A DNA stretch of 64,000 nt from Bryum argenteum (taxonomy: Eukaryota; Streptophyta; Bryopsida; Bryales; Bryaceae), in assembly GCA_037043015.1 (NCBI GenBank), contig CM073326.1:868001-932000 (forward strand). The letters are read 5' to 3'. The notes under the pieces are model-generated. The model was not told the DNA's origin. It did no database searches and saw nothing but the letters and a program-made list of their open reading frames with translations. The position numbers were made by a program, and so were the translations under genes. Numbering within the stretch: the stretch's first letter is position 1; every line of letters starts with the position of its first letter. Positions 45,655 through 57,300 of this stretch are shown one piece after another.

Positions 45655-47465
45655 TAGTTAGGCGTCAACTTTAATACGTTTGAATTGTCCAAGTTTAACA
45701 TTTGAGGAGCCATAACTTCTTCAATCGAAGTCTATCTATAACAATTATTTATGAATTGGATCCCAAACTTATGGGTTGAAGTAAAAAATGCATATTCATC
45801 CAAGATGGCATGAATTTATTACATGAATTTTTTTAAAACATCTTCTGTTTCATGGTTTTAAATTATGGGATATAATTTATCATTGCAAGCCAATTGGTTG
45901 ACTTGAAACTAGTCATTATAATAAATTTTTTATTTATAGTCTTCAAGTGATGACCAAAAGCTTCCTAGTTGAATGTTTTCAGTTTAGAACAACTTTATGT
46001 AATGAAAACAGTAGGAAAGCATATGATTCTTGATACCTCCTTCATCCAACATTGGATTTCAACCTTATTTGTTGGATTAAATTCCAAATTGAATCTTATC
46101 CTTTTGGTAGAAACCTCACCTCACCTCTGCCAAGTTTTGATGCAAATATGGCATTCGTCTTAGTGCAAGGGGTCTAGTTTTGGGCAATTTTTATTTGAAT
46201 GTTTTGGGATATTTTTCACCATTGGAATAATATTTTACTAATCAAGAACTTGTATTGGTAATTTCTTTTATTACAACACAAGTCCTTACCCGTGTCCTTC
46301 GGACACCGACATCAAAAAGGTCAAATCGAAATTTTAAAAAACATGTAATAAATCCAGATGTGGGTAGCATGTCCTTCGTTCTCTTTTGCTCGGTTCCTTG
46401 TTCCTGGTTCCTAGTTTCCCTCCAATATTCCCTTGATCTCTCGTTCACTCCTTCTTTGCTCTCATTTTCATGTTCTATAATCCTTATCCCTTCCACTCCT
46501 TGCTATATAATTGGGATCTATATTAATGGTTCTTTGTCTCTAAACTCCCGTTTCTGGTTCCCATCCTTAGTTCATTGTTCCCAATTCCCTACCCCAACTC
46601 CCCTTCTTGATTTCCATCATATGTTCCTAGTTTCCATCATTTGTTCCTAGTACCTATCATTCGTTCATGGTTCTCATTATTTGTTCCTGGTTCCTATCCT
46701 TTGTTCCTAATTCCTATCCTTTGTTCCTAGTTCCTAGTTCTTGTCCCATGTTTCCTCAATCTCCTCTTCACTCCTTAGTTTGCTCCCATTTTACATGTTC
46801 CACATTCCTTGTCCCTTGGGATGTCCTGTGTTCACTTCTCGATTCCCCGCACTTTTTAAGATTTATAGCATGTTCCATTCTCTAATTTTTGTTAATGGTT
46901 CCCTATCTCCAAACTCCCGTTCCTAGTTGCCATCATTTGTTCCCAAGTGCCATCTTAGTTTCCATCATTCTTTCCCAGTTCCCCATTCCCCAACTTCCCT
47001 TCTTAGTTTCCATCATTTGTTCATAGTTCCCATTGTTCGTTCCTACTTCTCATTATCCGTTCTTGAATCTCATTATTTGTTCATTGTTCCCATCCTCTCT
47101 TCCTAGTTCCTCTCTTTTCTTTCCCATTCCTAGTTCCCCTTGCATAATCCCTTGATTTCTCGTTTACTCCTTAGTTTGCTCCCATTTTACATGTTCCAAG
47201 TTCCTTGTCCCTTTGACCCCTTGTTCTATTATTGGGACCTAATAAGACTCTTAATAACAATCAAATACTACTCACGGAAACTCTTCAAAATCTTTAAAAT
47301 TTGTCATACCATATATACATAACCAAATGATGATGGCCATGATCATGACCATGGCCATGCATGTATGGTAGATAGACAGACAAAACCCTAATCATGTTCT
47401 TTTATATATAGAGATTATTTTGCAATAAAGGAGAACAACTTCCTAGTTAGAAATTGGTTAGTTGA
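45655..47465. repeat. Third copy of the AACTTCTTCAT repeat family, split by an insertion
   Basis: From 45655 to about 46253 the order of landmarks (GAGCCATAACTTCTTCAAT, AATTGGATCCCAAA, TTGGATTTCAACCTT, TGCAAGGGGTCTAGTTTTGG, CACCATTGGAATAATATT) matches the left arm of the inverted repeat at 47490-48090 in the same direction. The match resumes after the insertion at about 47408 (GAGAACAACTTCCTAGTT, compared with GTTGAACAACTTTCTAGTT in the intact copy near 48158). The family is non-coding. Confidence 0.65.
46255..47408 (+). mobile_element. Nested insertion with CCCGTGTCCTTCGGACAC start (Helitron-like, tentative)
   Basis: The insertion opens near TTACCCGTGTCCTTCGGACA, where GTGTCC / TTC / GGACAC forms a small hairpin. 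A long run of TTCCTAGTTCC and CATCATTTGTTCC-type degenerate repeats follows, then CTCTTAATAACAATC, ACTCTTCAAAATCTTTAAAA, a (CATGAC)-rich patch and TTTTATATATAGAG. Two related copies lie at 60800 and 61511. Plant non-autonomous Helitrons often begin TCTATACTA...CCCGTGC and cause no target duplication; the start fits, but a 3' CTRR with a preceding hairpin was not found. It has no coding capacity. Confidence 0.4.
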
Positions 47466-47489
47466 GTAGATTTGTTAAACCATGAACGT

Positions 47490-48089
47490 CCCTAGTGTCG
47501 AGAACCGACATTTTGGATGAAGGGGCATAAACTTTGAAGAGCCGTAACTTCTTCATCTAAATTTTGTTTTGGACAAAATCAATTGGATTGGGTCACAAAT
47601 CAAGTCTAGTCATATAAATGATGGCTTGTATTTTAGTGAAGGCACTTTTTCTTTTTGGGTTTTAAAACATTTGGCATGTTTTTCTATTGTAAGCTAATTA
47701 TGTGAGATCAAAAGTATGAATTTTATGGTTTTTTTTTTTACACAAGTGTGATCTTTAGGTGCATTCCAATAACTTGTAGTTGAAAGATTTTTGATCTGGA
47801 TAACTTTGGTATTGGATTTGCAATGATGTTTGTACGATGAAAAAAGTAAAGAATTGGATGATTTTTAGGAGCTATATCTCCTACACTCACTGTTAGATTT
47901 CGACTTTATTTTTTGGGATGGATCCCAATTATAGTCTAGTTTTAGTCATAGAATCCATAACCTAATCATAAATGTATTGAAGATTGGGCAAGGATTTGAG
48001 TGCAAAGGGTGTAGTTATGGACTATTATTCCTTTGTAAAATTTGGGGTGGATTTCACTATTGGAAGGCTGTTATTTGGACCAAGATTTT

Positions 48090-48134
<45 letters not shown>

Positions 48135-49440
48135 GTAGAATAGAGTTTTTGAGATGAAGTTGAACAACTTTCTAGTTGGTGAGTTTTTCATTTCAAGTTT
48201 CATGTTGGTAGTATTTTCACTTTAAAGTGAAAATGATAGTTATTTGTAGCGAGTTTCGCGCACTAAAACATTATGATCTTGCAATCTATAAGGTCCCATG
48301 AGTCAAGTTTTGGTCCACATGATCTACAAGAAGTGTGCTACAAGTTTGTACGGTTGAGATCTGATAGCTTATCTTTAATTCTATTTAGGTCATTTTTTTC
48401 AAAATGAGTTCTTTCCAAAAAATACCCCAAGGACGTCTAGGGGCAAACTCCTAAATAGTTTGACTCATTGGTAGGAAAAAGAACACATCATAATAAAAGT
48501 ATCATAAATAGAAATAAAGGTAGGTTATTCATATCTCAAGCAACAATCTAGAAGTAGACATATTGTACATCATGTGGGTCAACTAAAGTCATGAGTCCTC
48601 ATAGATTGCAAGATCATAACATATTAGTACTCAAAAAACATCACTAAATCTCAGCATTTTCACTTTGAAATGAAAATGCTACCAATATACTTATTGCAAT
48701 CAAAAAATTACCAACTTCAAAGATGTTTATCGTCATCTCAATAACACCCTCAAAAAAAAAATCCATGAGAAAATTTTTCTATGCCTAAATAATGACCTTG
48801 CAATGGTGGAAACTGCCAAAAGTTTTACAAAGGAAATATTGTCCAAATCTCCACCCTTTGCCTTATCTTTAATACATCTTTGATTTTGTCAAGGTTTCTA
48901 CTACATGAACTAGACTCAAATTGAAACCCATTTCAAAAGACAAAGTCAAAATCCAACGGTGGATGAAGGACGATGCAACGATCAAATATCATCCATTTAT
49001 TCACTTTCTTCAAGATAGTAACATTGTTGCAAGTCCAATACCAAAAATATAAGGATCGAAAATCTTCTGACTAGAAAGTTGTTAGCCTTCATCTTGTGAT
49101 CATGAATATACAAAAAAATTCATGAAAATATCTTACTGATTTCCCATAATTGTCTCACAATGATAAAACATGTCCCATGTTTGAAAACTCAGAGACAAAA
49201 ACTGCCTCCACTAGAATGCATGCCATTTATTCATACTTCACTAAATGGGTCCGCAAATGTTACTATACAAACTAGACTTGCTTTGGGATAGAACCTAAGT
49301 GGTCTCATTCAAAACAAACTATGGATAAAGAAGTTAAGGCTCTTCAAAATTGCTACACTCATCCAAAATGTAGTTTTTCGACATTTGGCCCAGTCAAGGG
49401 TTAATAGCATTTTCACTCTAGAGTGACAATATTGAAATCA
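47490..49440. repeat. Large inverted repeat with arms of about 0.95 kb
   Basis: The left arm (about 47490-48440) and the reverse complement of the right arm (about 48470-49440) share a long series of landmarks in order: ACATTTTGGATGA, TGAAGAGCC-TAACTTCTT, CAAGTCTAGT, CAACTTTCTAGT, GGTATTGGA-TTGCAA, TTGGATTT, CTTTGTAAAA, TTTTGAGATGA, TATGATCTTGCAATCTAT and CCCACATGAT-type strings. Identity by eye is moderate, roughly two thirds to three quarters. The arms meet near 48455 with little spacer. No protein is encoded. Confidence 0.7.
48091..48133 (+). repeat. Poly(T) run of about 43
   Basis: An uninterrupted T tract in the left arm of the inverted repeat. The matching place in the right arm has only a run of about nine A (near 48752-48760), so the long tract is specific to this arm. 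Its exact length may be uncertain in the assembly. Confidence 0.85.
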
Positions 49441-49444
49441 TATG

Positions 49445-52400
49445 AATTTATTTTAGTACTTATATAATATGATCTTGCAAGTTGTGATGCCTCATGAGTT
49501 AAAATTTGGAACCACATAACTTATGATAAGTTATTTATTATTTATATTTATAACCACATATAGTATTTATTAGACTGTAATATGAATATCTAAATCCATT
49601 AATTTTGTATATGACTATGACACTTTAAAAAAAGCTTTTCCAGAATGAAAATGTACATAGAATTTTTGAGGTTTGATTCAAGAGAGATACACTAGATGCA
49701 ATGAAAGAAAAAAACAAACGTGTTATTTAGTAGAAAATTTTTACGCTCTTCTATAAGCACGAACAACATCTTGGTATTGGATATGTACTCCAAATAACTC
49801 ATTTGTATGCAACATCATGAATACTGTCATCACACAGTTGTACAAAGTACAAACAAATGGTTCGGATGCATATAATCTGATATTTTTCAATAATGATAAT
49901 AATACTTCATTTGAATTATTATTGTAGTTATCAAAAACTTTAGGTTATTAAGTATTATTTGATCTTCAGTAGAGATGAAAAATAAACTGTCACAGGAGTT
50001 TTCATGTGTATGTAATTAAATATAACAAATGTGCATTTATCCTATTGTGACTTCTTCTTTCATTAACAACAATATCATTTTATGATTAAAAAAATCCATC
50101 TCTAATCGCTTGAAATTTTCACATTCTTTTCGAGAGTAGTAATTTTATGTATGCATAATTAAATTTTTCTTAAGGAAGCTGCATCAATTTTGCTGAAACT
50201 GCGTTTCTCAAAAGCCTCCAATAACACCAATATGGCAATATATCAATCTTAACACAAATGCAACTTAAATCACTGACAACCCTAAGTCTTTATTATTTGG
50301 CAACAAATATTGTTAATTCTACACATATTATGTACATTCTAGTTTTGTTAGTCTAAAGCAAGATGCTAGGCGGGTTGATAGTTGATGCAAAAGAATATAA
50401 TCTTATGAAATATGAGTTCTGCGGAAATGAAGTAAATTTTCAGAGGCTGCCCAAATAACATTATTAAGATTTTTCACCTGGGTCACTTGGAAATCCATGG
50501 AGGGTATGACTAAGAACAAAGTACTCAAATATTTCTTGGAAAAATGTTAATAAAAAAGAAGTGACTTCCTGCCTTGCTTGGAACTAAAAACAACAATAAG
50601 CATAAAATTATTAAAAAACCGCATTTGAATTTGCAAATTTTTACACATATACCTTGAAGTATAGAGAACATCCGCAAAAAATCTTAGGAAATTTTTTAAA
50701 CTTTAACCTCTTCATCTAAGGTGCCCAAAATAGCAAAAAGTCATAAGTTTCTCGAATCTTTATGGGCTACCATGCACTATAGCTCTGGTAAGGTAGTGAA
50801 TTTGATTGGGAATGTAAACAAAGGACACTTTACACGAGGATTCAAGCCATTCATGGGGCCTATGGAGCGCAAAAATTTATCTCATGTGATTGATTCATTT
50901 CTCTAAGTTCAAAAAAGAACCATTCACATTAGAAGGATTGTTGCCCTCATTCGGCCTCATGTACGGTTTGACTCCCCATATAAAGAGTACCTAAAAATAT
51001 ATTACCAAGCCATCTGCTGAAAATATCCTGAAATTAAAAAGTTTTTGAATTGCGCAAGATCTGAGGGTTCTATGATAAATAATATTCAAATGAACATAAA
51101 CTTATCCAAACTTCACACATCCAGTTGCAATAATTTCTACTTTCGCAACAAAATTAGGTCAATATAATTTATTTTTTAAAATTTTCTAAGCAACTATCTT
51201 AGGGGATTTCGCCACGATTGAAAATTTCAAACCAGGAGAAACTTTGGACAGGATAGGGTATTCCGAAGAGATAAAAAATTATTATGATTGTTATTATTAT
51301 TCTTATAAATAAAAATAATAAAACTACTATCAAAGTTCATATTCATATTGATATTAATAAGAATAGTAATAATAACAACAGAAGACGTACAAAAGTGTTC
51401 ACTAGTTCTTTCATCAATCACAGATATTTTTCCTTTCCGGGCAGACACCAGTGGGTAGTTGGTACAAACACCGAATTGATATATACTGATTAGATAAATT
51501 GGTAAAATGGGGAAAACCTCCTCATCGCGTAATGTTCACGTAGCGTACATCATGAATACATGGACAGTATCAACACATCACATGAATGTTCAATAAGAAT
51601 GCCCCAGCCTAGCCGGTTCATAATTGCAGAATTGGGACGTGGATCTGTGCTCATGGCATGTGAGTGCTGCTACTTTGTACTCCTCCAGTCACATCTCCGA
51701 CAATAACACTTTGCATGGGTACTGCTCACTTGGTGCCGTAATATGCTCCCTCTGGGTACATCACCAAGGACAATGAGTTGATTTCCAGGCATGGAGAGGT
51801 AAGTCCATGAAGTACCTGCAACAATAATGTATGCAACGACAATCTTGCAGTCCAGGCATATCAGCCCTGGCACCTCGCAACAGGACACAAGTGCAGGATA
51901 AGGAGAGACAACCAATCTGGACGACCAGGACAGCTCTTGTGACCCTGTTCATTACTTCCAACCCCAAGCAATCCCTCAAAGATACCCCTGCATGAGGTTC
52001 ACTTCTCCTCTTGCCTCTTAATCACGTGGCGGGCCCATACCGTGAACCACTTATAATACCCTACTCCATATCCTGCTCCGTTACAACAGAGGCAGAGGAA
52101 AACCAAAAAATAAAATAAAACACGCAGCTAGGTTGCACCCAGATAGACTGACCATTCCCAAGCCAGAAAATTTTTAGACAACAAAGAACGCGAACTCAAT
52201 ATACTTCGATATACTCGATACTACAAACCTACCGCCATAGTTTGCAAGTAACTAAGGATGGAGGGAGTCTCCATGACAGACCTTCGACACACCTCTGTTG
52301 CCCACACACAAATAGTGCCCGTTATGTCAGGTGCAAAAGGAAGCCAGAATACCCAGAAATTCGGTGAATACAGGATGTGAGAAGCATGTGGTTGTTGACC

Positions 52401-52740
52401 GGAGATCGTTACACGGTGAAATGCCCAACTATGAGACGAAAATCCAAAAGCACAACAACTCGGCCTAACCGATTGGTCATGAAGAAGTTAGGGCACTAGA
52501 GGAGCTATGATACAACTCAAGCGCACCAGCAGCTGAAGGAAAAAAGCTTGCTTCTCGGTAATGGAATACGCAACATCCTTCACAGGAGGGGGTAGAGAAG
52601 CAAGATATACAAAGAAGCACTGCCTGACGGCCATGTATTACAAGGGGAAGACTAGTGGTAGCCAAAATTGGATCTGCCTCCTGGACTCCTAGAAACTGAC
52701 TGACCGACTGACCCAGCCAGGATGGCTCCACAAACATCGA
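49445..52740. other. AT-rich spacer, then probable 3' region of the IDD gene
   Basis: No gene from 49445 to about 51500; a short frame at 50721 has no recognisable features. A rise in G+C from about 51600 to 52740 marks the likely 3' untranslated region or 3' flank of the minus-strand IDD gene; frames of 70-90 residues in it lack any feature of a separate gene. Confidence 0.4.
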
Positions 52741-52746
52741 CGTGAA

Positions 52747-55700
52747 CTAGGTGGCGTCCCACGACTTCCCAGGAGAGTGACCGCTGGCACCTACGGATCG
52801 CAAATTCTCCCTGTGGTTGAAGAAAGCGCCAAGGTCCACCCCTGGACCCAGGGATGTGATACTAGCCAAATCTCGTTGAGACAAGGTACGCCCCATCCCT
52901 CCGCCAGCAGCTGTCATCCCCGAAGCTCCTCCTACCCCCAAGAAATCACGAGTAAACCTGTCACTACCATCATTCTCCCCCCTTGAGGAACCCCCCAGAC
53001 CTGGCAACAGAGATGAAGGACCCATGCCTTGCAACACTCCTTGCCCTCCCGTGAATGTACTATTAGCAAGAACTTCACTCGGAGACACGCGATGATTACT
53101 GGGTGGCAGCATCCCTCCCAAATTGGTAGCACTAGGTCCAAACATGGAGGGCATACTACTTAACGGTCCCCCAAAGAGTCCCGCACCTCCCGACAAAGAA
53201 TTCATGAAGTCTTGCACATTAGTGGAACTATCAGACAGCCTCCCTTGGCCTCCTCCAAAACTGCTATTCTGCCCTAGGGACGAGCCTCCCATTCCCTGCG
53301 ACACACTCTGCAAGTCACCCGGTCGCCTTATTAATGGATGTACCATGTTAGACATGTTATTAAGTGGAAGATCACCTGTCCTCCCCAGCTGCTGCTGCTG
53401 CTGGTGTGTCTGGGGCTGAGGCTGCGACTGAGACTGTGGTTGGGACTGCTGTTGTTGGTGTTGTTGCTGTTGCTGCTGCTGCTGCTGCTGCTGCGTCTGC
53501 TGCGTCGGCTGCTGCTGCTGGTGCTGTTGCTGTTGCGACTGTTGCTGCGCTTGCTGCTCTTGCCGTTGACCTTGCCACATTGTCATAGAGCTGGACTCAG
53601 CCCCTCCTAATCCTCCGAAGCCTCGCAAAAGTGAAGTGTTGCTGGCTGTGGCACCCATTTGAGCAGCCTTCTGTAGCAAAGCTGTTGCAGACATTTGTGC
53701 AGAGGCAGTGTGCTGCTGTTGCTGCTGCTGAGGATTAAAAAGTGGCGACACAGAATTCAAAGAGCCGACACCATTGGTGTTCCCTGAAGAAGAATTGCTG
53801 GTCAATCCCGCTGAGGAAGTTGGGGAAAGCCCAGCGGTAGTCGACCCTCGCTCCATACGATTAGCTCCTACTGTGAAATCAGAAAATCCAGAGATACCCA
53901 TGCCAGCAGTAGCTCCACTTTGTGACGGACTGGATCCTTGAAGTCCTTGTAATCCATTTCCAGATGCAAATAAATGAGCGAACATGCTTCCAGACGGTGC
54001 CAGCGGAAGGTGACCACTTGAAGGTCGAGGTGCTTGCGGCACCTCGTAGTCGAGTGCATTCATCATTCCAGGTAGCCCTGACCCACCCGGCATCCCTTTA
54101 TGAGCCTGCAACAGAAACGGAGAATTGCAATCTGATCCTGCTGGCAGCTGGTGCATCTGCTGTTGAGGACCCGGAGGGCCTGGTCCAGGTCCTAACCAGA
54201 GCGACAATCCAGGGCCAGTTCTAGGGACAGTACCGGATCCGGGTACACTCCAACGAGGCAGTAGAGAGTGACTACCTTCACTTAGTCCACTCAAACCAGC
54301 CATGGACGGTGGCAAACCGCCAGGTCTAGATGATAATGGAACCACGGAAGCCAGAGGATCCCCACTCATACGACCCACATTACTACCGTGAGGAGAGGAA
54401 GGAGCCCCCATGACTGACATGGATGACGAACCTGGACCCACAAGGCCATCAGGTTGTCCGCCACCTTGCTTTCCGGCCGATACTCGGGCACTCTCTTCTG
54501 CCAGAGCATCACAGAAAGCTCGGTGGGTAATAAAACTGTCGCGCCTGCAATATTATCAGTGACGGTAACATCAGTCATCACATGAACCGCCCTCACGATT
54601 ATGTCTCAACAAACGAGACGCGCAAGAAAACGCGTTTGGTTCCTTCTGTTAGAATGAAAATCGTAACTGGGATTGCACTGGGGACACCATCCATGATTGA
54701 ATACTATAGGACACTTCAACGACTATGCAGCTGACCTAAGAAGAAGTGAACTTCTGTCATGGACAAAGGAGTATCATTAACTAGTAGAGTTAATGCGAGG
54801 AAGAAACTGACCTGGAAAATAAGGTACCACAATCGCAGCGGTACTCTCGGGTACCACAAGTCTTAGAGTGGGCCTTCCAGTCGGATTGAACAGCGTATCT
54901 CTTAGCGCACTTGTCACACTTCCACTTCTTCTCACCGTGCTTTCGGCAAAAGTGTTTTTTAATTCCAGTCAAGTCGCCCAGAGCACGCGACGGGTCGTGA
55001 TGCACACAAGAGGGCTCAGGGCAGATGTAGACGCGCTTCCGAACCTCCTTGCTGGTCCGTTGCCGCAGCTTCCAAGGCAAGTTGTGTCCGCGCCGATGTA
55101 ACTGCAGGTTTTGGTCTCGCTGAAACCCCTTGTTACAAATTTCGCACACGAATCGATTCGTGGCCATCAATGTTTTTGGTGACAACGCTATCACCTCCGC
55201 ATCCGGGTCTGCAATATACAACAACTCCACATTGTTGACACCGTAATCTCGATTCTCACCATTTCCAGTTGGCTTTCAAAGCGGAAAACGGAAGTCCGTG
55301 GAATGCTCCGCACGTTCGTGATCACGATCGTCATTTCAATGAGAAACACTAAGTTCAGAGCACTGAAGACCAGAATCCAACGAGCTAGAAATACGTCTAA
55401 ATGTTCTGCTACCGCAGCGTGGTAAGAACGATGAGGTGATCGATAGGTATGACACCCGAAACAGGACTAATACAAGTTCACGAAAGCTGGCAGATTCTCA
55501 AGACGATGTTGTCACGTTCAGAAGACGAAAATTCAATCCACCGACCAGATAGGACGTGCCTCTCCTATTTCGTTTCCAGAAGACCGGACTAGATAGTGAA
55601 GAAAGTCGTTAAAAGAGCGGCAGGTGAGCTTCCTAGCCAAGACGTGATTCAAAAGGCATGTCAATATAACCAACTAGTCGGAAGTGGTTCAATCTATGTC

Positions 55701-56046
55701 AGAAGTTGTAAATATGCGGCAAATGTTAATCTTGAACATCTCCAAAGCGAACCCAAGAGCTGGTTGGCTTGGCAGGAACATCGCGAGCGTCGTATGTTAG
55801 AGGCTGCAGCAGCAGTACCCTATGAAGAATGAGAAAACGGAGCGCACCTGGGGTACCCGGAAGATTCCGCTTGCGTTTACCAGCAGCAGCTAGCGGCTGA
55901 CCACTAGAGACCGTAACAGTGGTGGTGGTGGGAGTAGCGGGGGTGGACGATGTCGGCGGCATCCCAGGATTGGTGCCATCGGTGCGGTTGCCAGAAGACA
56001 CACTTGCCTCGCCAGCAGATGCGCTGGTTAAGTTGGACAATGTCAT
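52747..56046 (-). CDS. IDD: INDETERMINATE-DOMAIN (IDD) C2H2 zinc-finger transcription factor (797 aa, three coding exons)
   Basis: Coding exons are 56046-55848, 55208-54812 and 54544-52747; the splice sites (CCCAG/GTGCGC, TTGCAG/ACCCGG, TCCAG/GTCAG, TTGCAG/GCGCG) join them in phase to exactly 798 codons including the stop. The ID domain follows a basic KRKRNLPGTPDPDAEVIALS signature. Finger 1 uses Cys88/Cys91/His104/His108, finger 2 starts at Cys129/Cys134, finger 3 is C2HC (Cys164/Cys167/His180/Cys184) and finger 4 is Cys191/Cys193/His206/Cys210. The last intron falls within the codon for Arg199, inside finger 4. Two IDD C-terminal motifs are present: MSATALLQKAAQMG at 483-496 and TRDFLG at 730-735. 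IDD proteins are streptophyte nuclear DNA-binding factors that partner GRAS proteins in patterning and gibberellin or SHR/SCR pathways. This one is longer than most because of a Gln-rich stretch (about 525-585) and Gly/Ser-rich flanks. The ATG at 56046 is chosen as the first in-frame ATG. Confidence 0.93.
53391..53569 (-). repeat. CAG/CAA repeat coding for a polyglutamine region
   Basis: CTG/TTG-rich on the plus strand, encoding Gln runs broken by His, Pro, Ser and Thr on the minus strand within the last IDD exon. A second, shorter Gln run lies at about 53711-53732. Such tracts are prone to length change; frames of Leu- and Ala-rich type on other frames are shadows of it. Confidence 0.9.
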
Positions 56047-57300
56047 TTCCTCTTCTGTTTGCTGCTTCTTCACTGGAACGGAGAGGATCCTGACGAGAGC
56101 GCGGGGGCTTTGGGCGTCGCAAAGACGGGGAGCTAGAGAAGATGCACTAAAACCGCCGCTGATAGGAGCAGTTGACGGACCGGACCTGAGCTGCTGCTGA
56201 TGCCACAGACGTGCTCCTGTCGCGCATCAGGCTCTCCTTGACTGCGCTCCACACTGGCGGTCCTCCAGCACAGAAGAGAGCCGTCGCAACAAAAAAACGA
56301 ACAAGTAAATAACCTGGCAAGCGGTGATTCCTCACCAAAGCACCCCTTGCTTCCCGTTCACTACCTTCCTATGAGCCCTGGCTGGAACGATGGGCACAAA
56401 TTGCATCTTCGCCAGCGCCTCCGCACAAAGTCTCACTTTCGTATACCACAGCCTGCTGCGGGCGCCGTCAAAGGCCAAACTGCCGCGGCTGCTGCTACAG
56501 AGCGAGATATGGGCTGCTACTCCTACCTCTTCGTCCGCCCCTAGAGCAACAAGCCAGAGGACAGGGCCACGGTCCCGGGCAAATGACGACGGGTCTCCGC
56601 CACCGTCCGCATCCATGCCGGAGCCTGCTCAGGGTGCAAGCCAGCGCCTACGCACAGCACTCTGCGCCTCATTCTCTAAACACCCCGCCCAGTGCACCGC
56701 ACCGCAGCGGGAGGGGGTAGGGAAACGAAGCAATCTGAGGCACAGAAGGGGATGCTCAAGGGGGGTGCTCCAAAGACTCCAAAAACAGACTTTCAAGATG
56801 ACGACAAAAGAACAGGACCTGGCCGGACGTGAGGAAGAGACGAAGAGAGGGGGGGGGAGAGGAAGGGGAGAGAACGAAGACGACGACGAAGCAGACGACT
56901 TAACTAACGAGTGAGTTGGCAACAGGAGCGAGCGAGCGGCAGTGCGGAGGTAAGAGAGAGAGAGAGAAAGAGGAAAGGGGGGAGAGAGAGGGAGAGAGAG
57001 AGAGGGGAAGAAGATGCCAGCCAGAGGAGCAGGTGAGGGGCAGGACTGAGTGGAGGAGCAGGAGCAGCACCGAAGGGCCCGAGTGAGAGGAGAGCAGGGA
57101 GAGGTAGCCTAGAGGATTTTCTGAGACAGGCAGGGAAGCGGGCAAGGGGCCATGGGGATCGAAGACTTGGTGATAGCAAGACAAGGCACAACAGTAGCAT
57201 AGCCTCAGACACCGAGCACGACAGAACTCTCGTCCTCCCTCGCTCTGCTGCACTACCGCCGAAGCTGCGCCCTAGTCCCAACCTGCCTATGATTGCGCTT
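56047..57300 (-). promoter_or_regulatory. Probable 5' leader and promoter of the IDD gene, with GA/CT tracts
   Basis: This is much richer in G+C than the flanks. GAGAGA tracts on the plus strand (about 56954-57005; CT-rich on the gene's own strand) resemble the pyrimidine patches common near plant transcription starts. Many short frames exist on both strands, as expected from composition; none looks like a gene, although some upstream ATGs could affect translation if the leader is this long. The start site cannot be fixed. Confidence 0.5.

Noticed and set aside
46255-47408. Frames of up to 131 codons in the TTCCTAGTTCC array
   Set aside because: Pyrimidine-rich degenerate tandem sequence with few stops; Ser/Phe/Leu-rich translations recur in all three copies without conserved frame.
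53338-53610. Leu- and Ala-rich plus- and minus-strand frames
   Set aside because: Shadows of the CAG/CAA tract in the last IDD exon.
56332-57281. Several 90-170-codon frames on both strands upstream of the IDD gene
   Set aside because: GC-rich leader or promoter with GA/CT tracts; composition is biased and no frame carries a recognisable domain.
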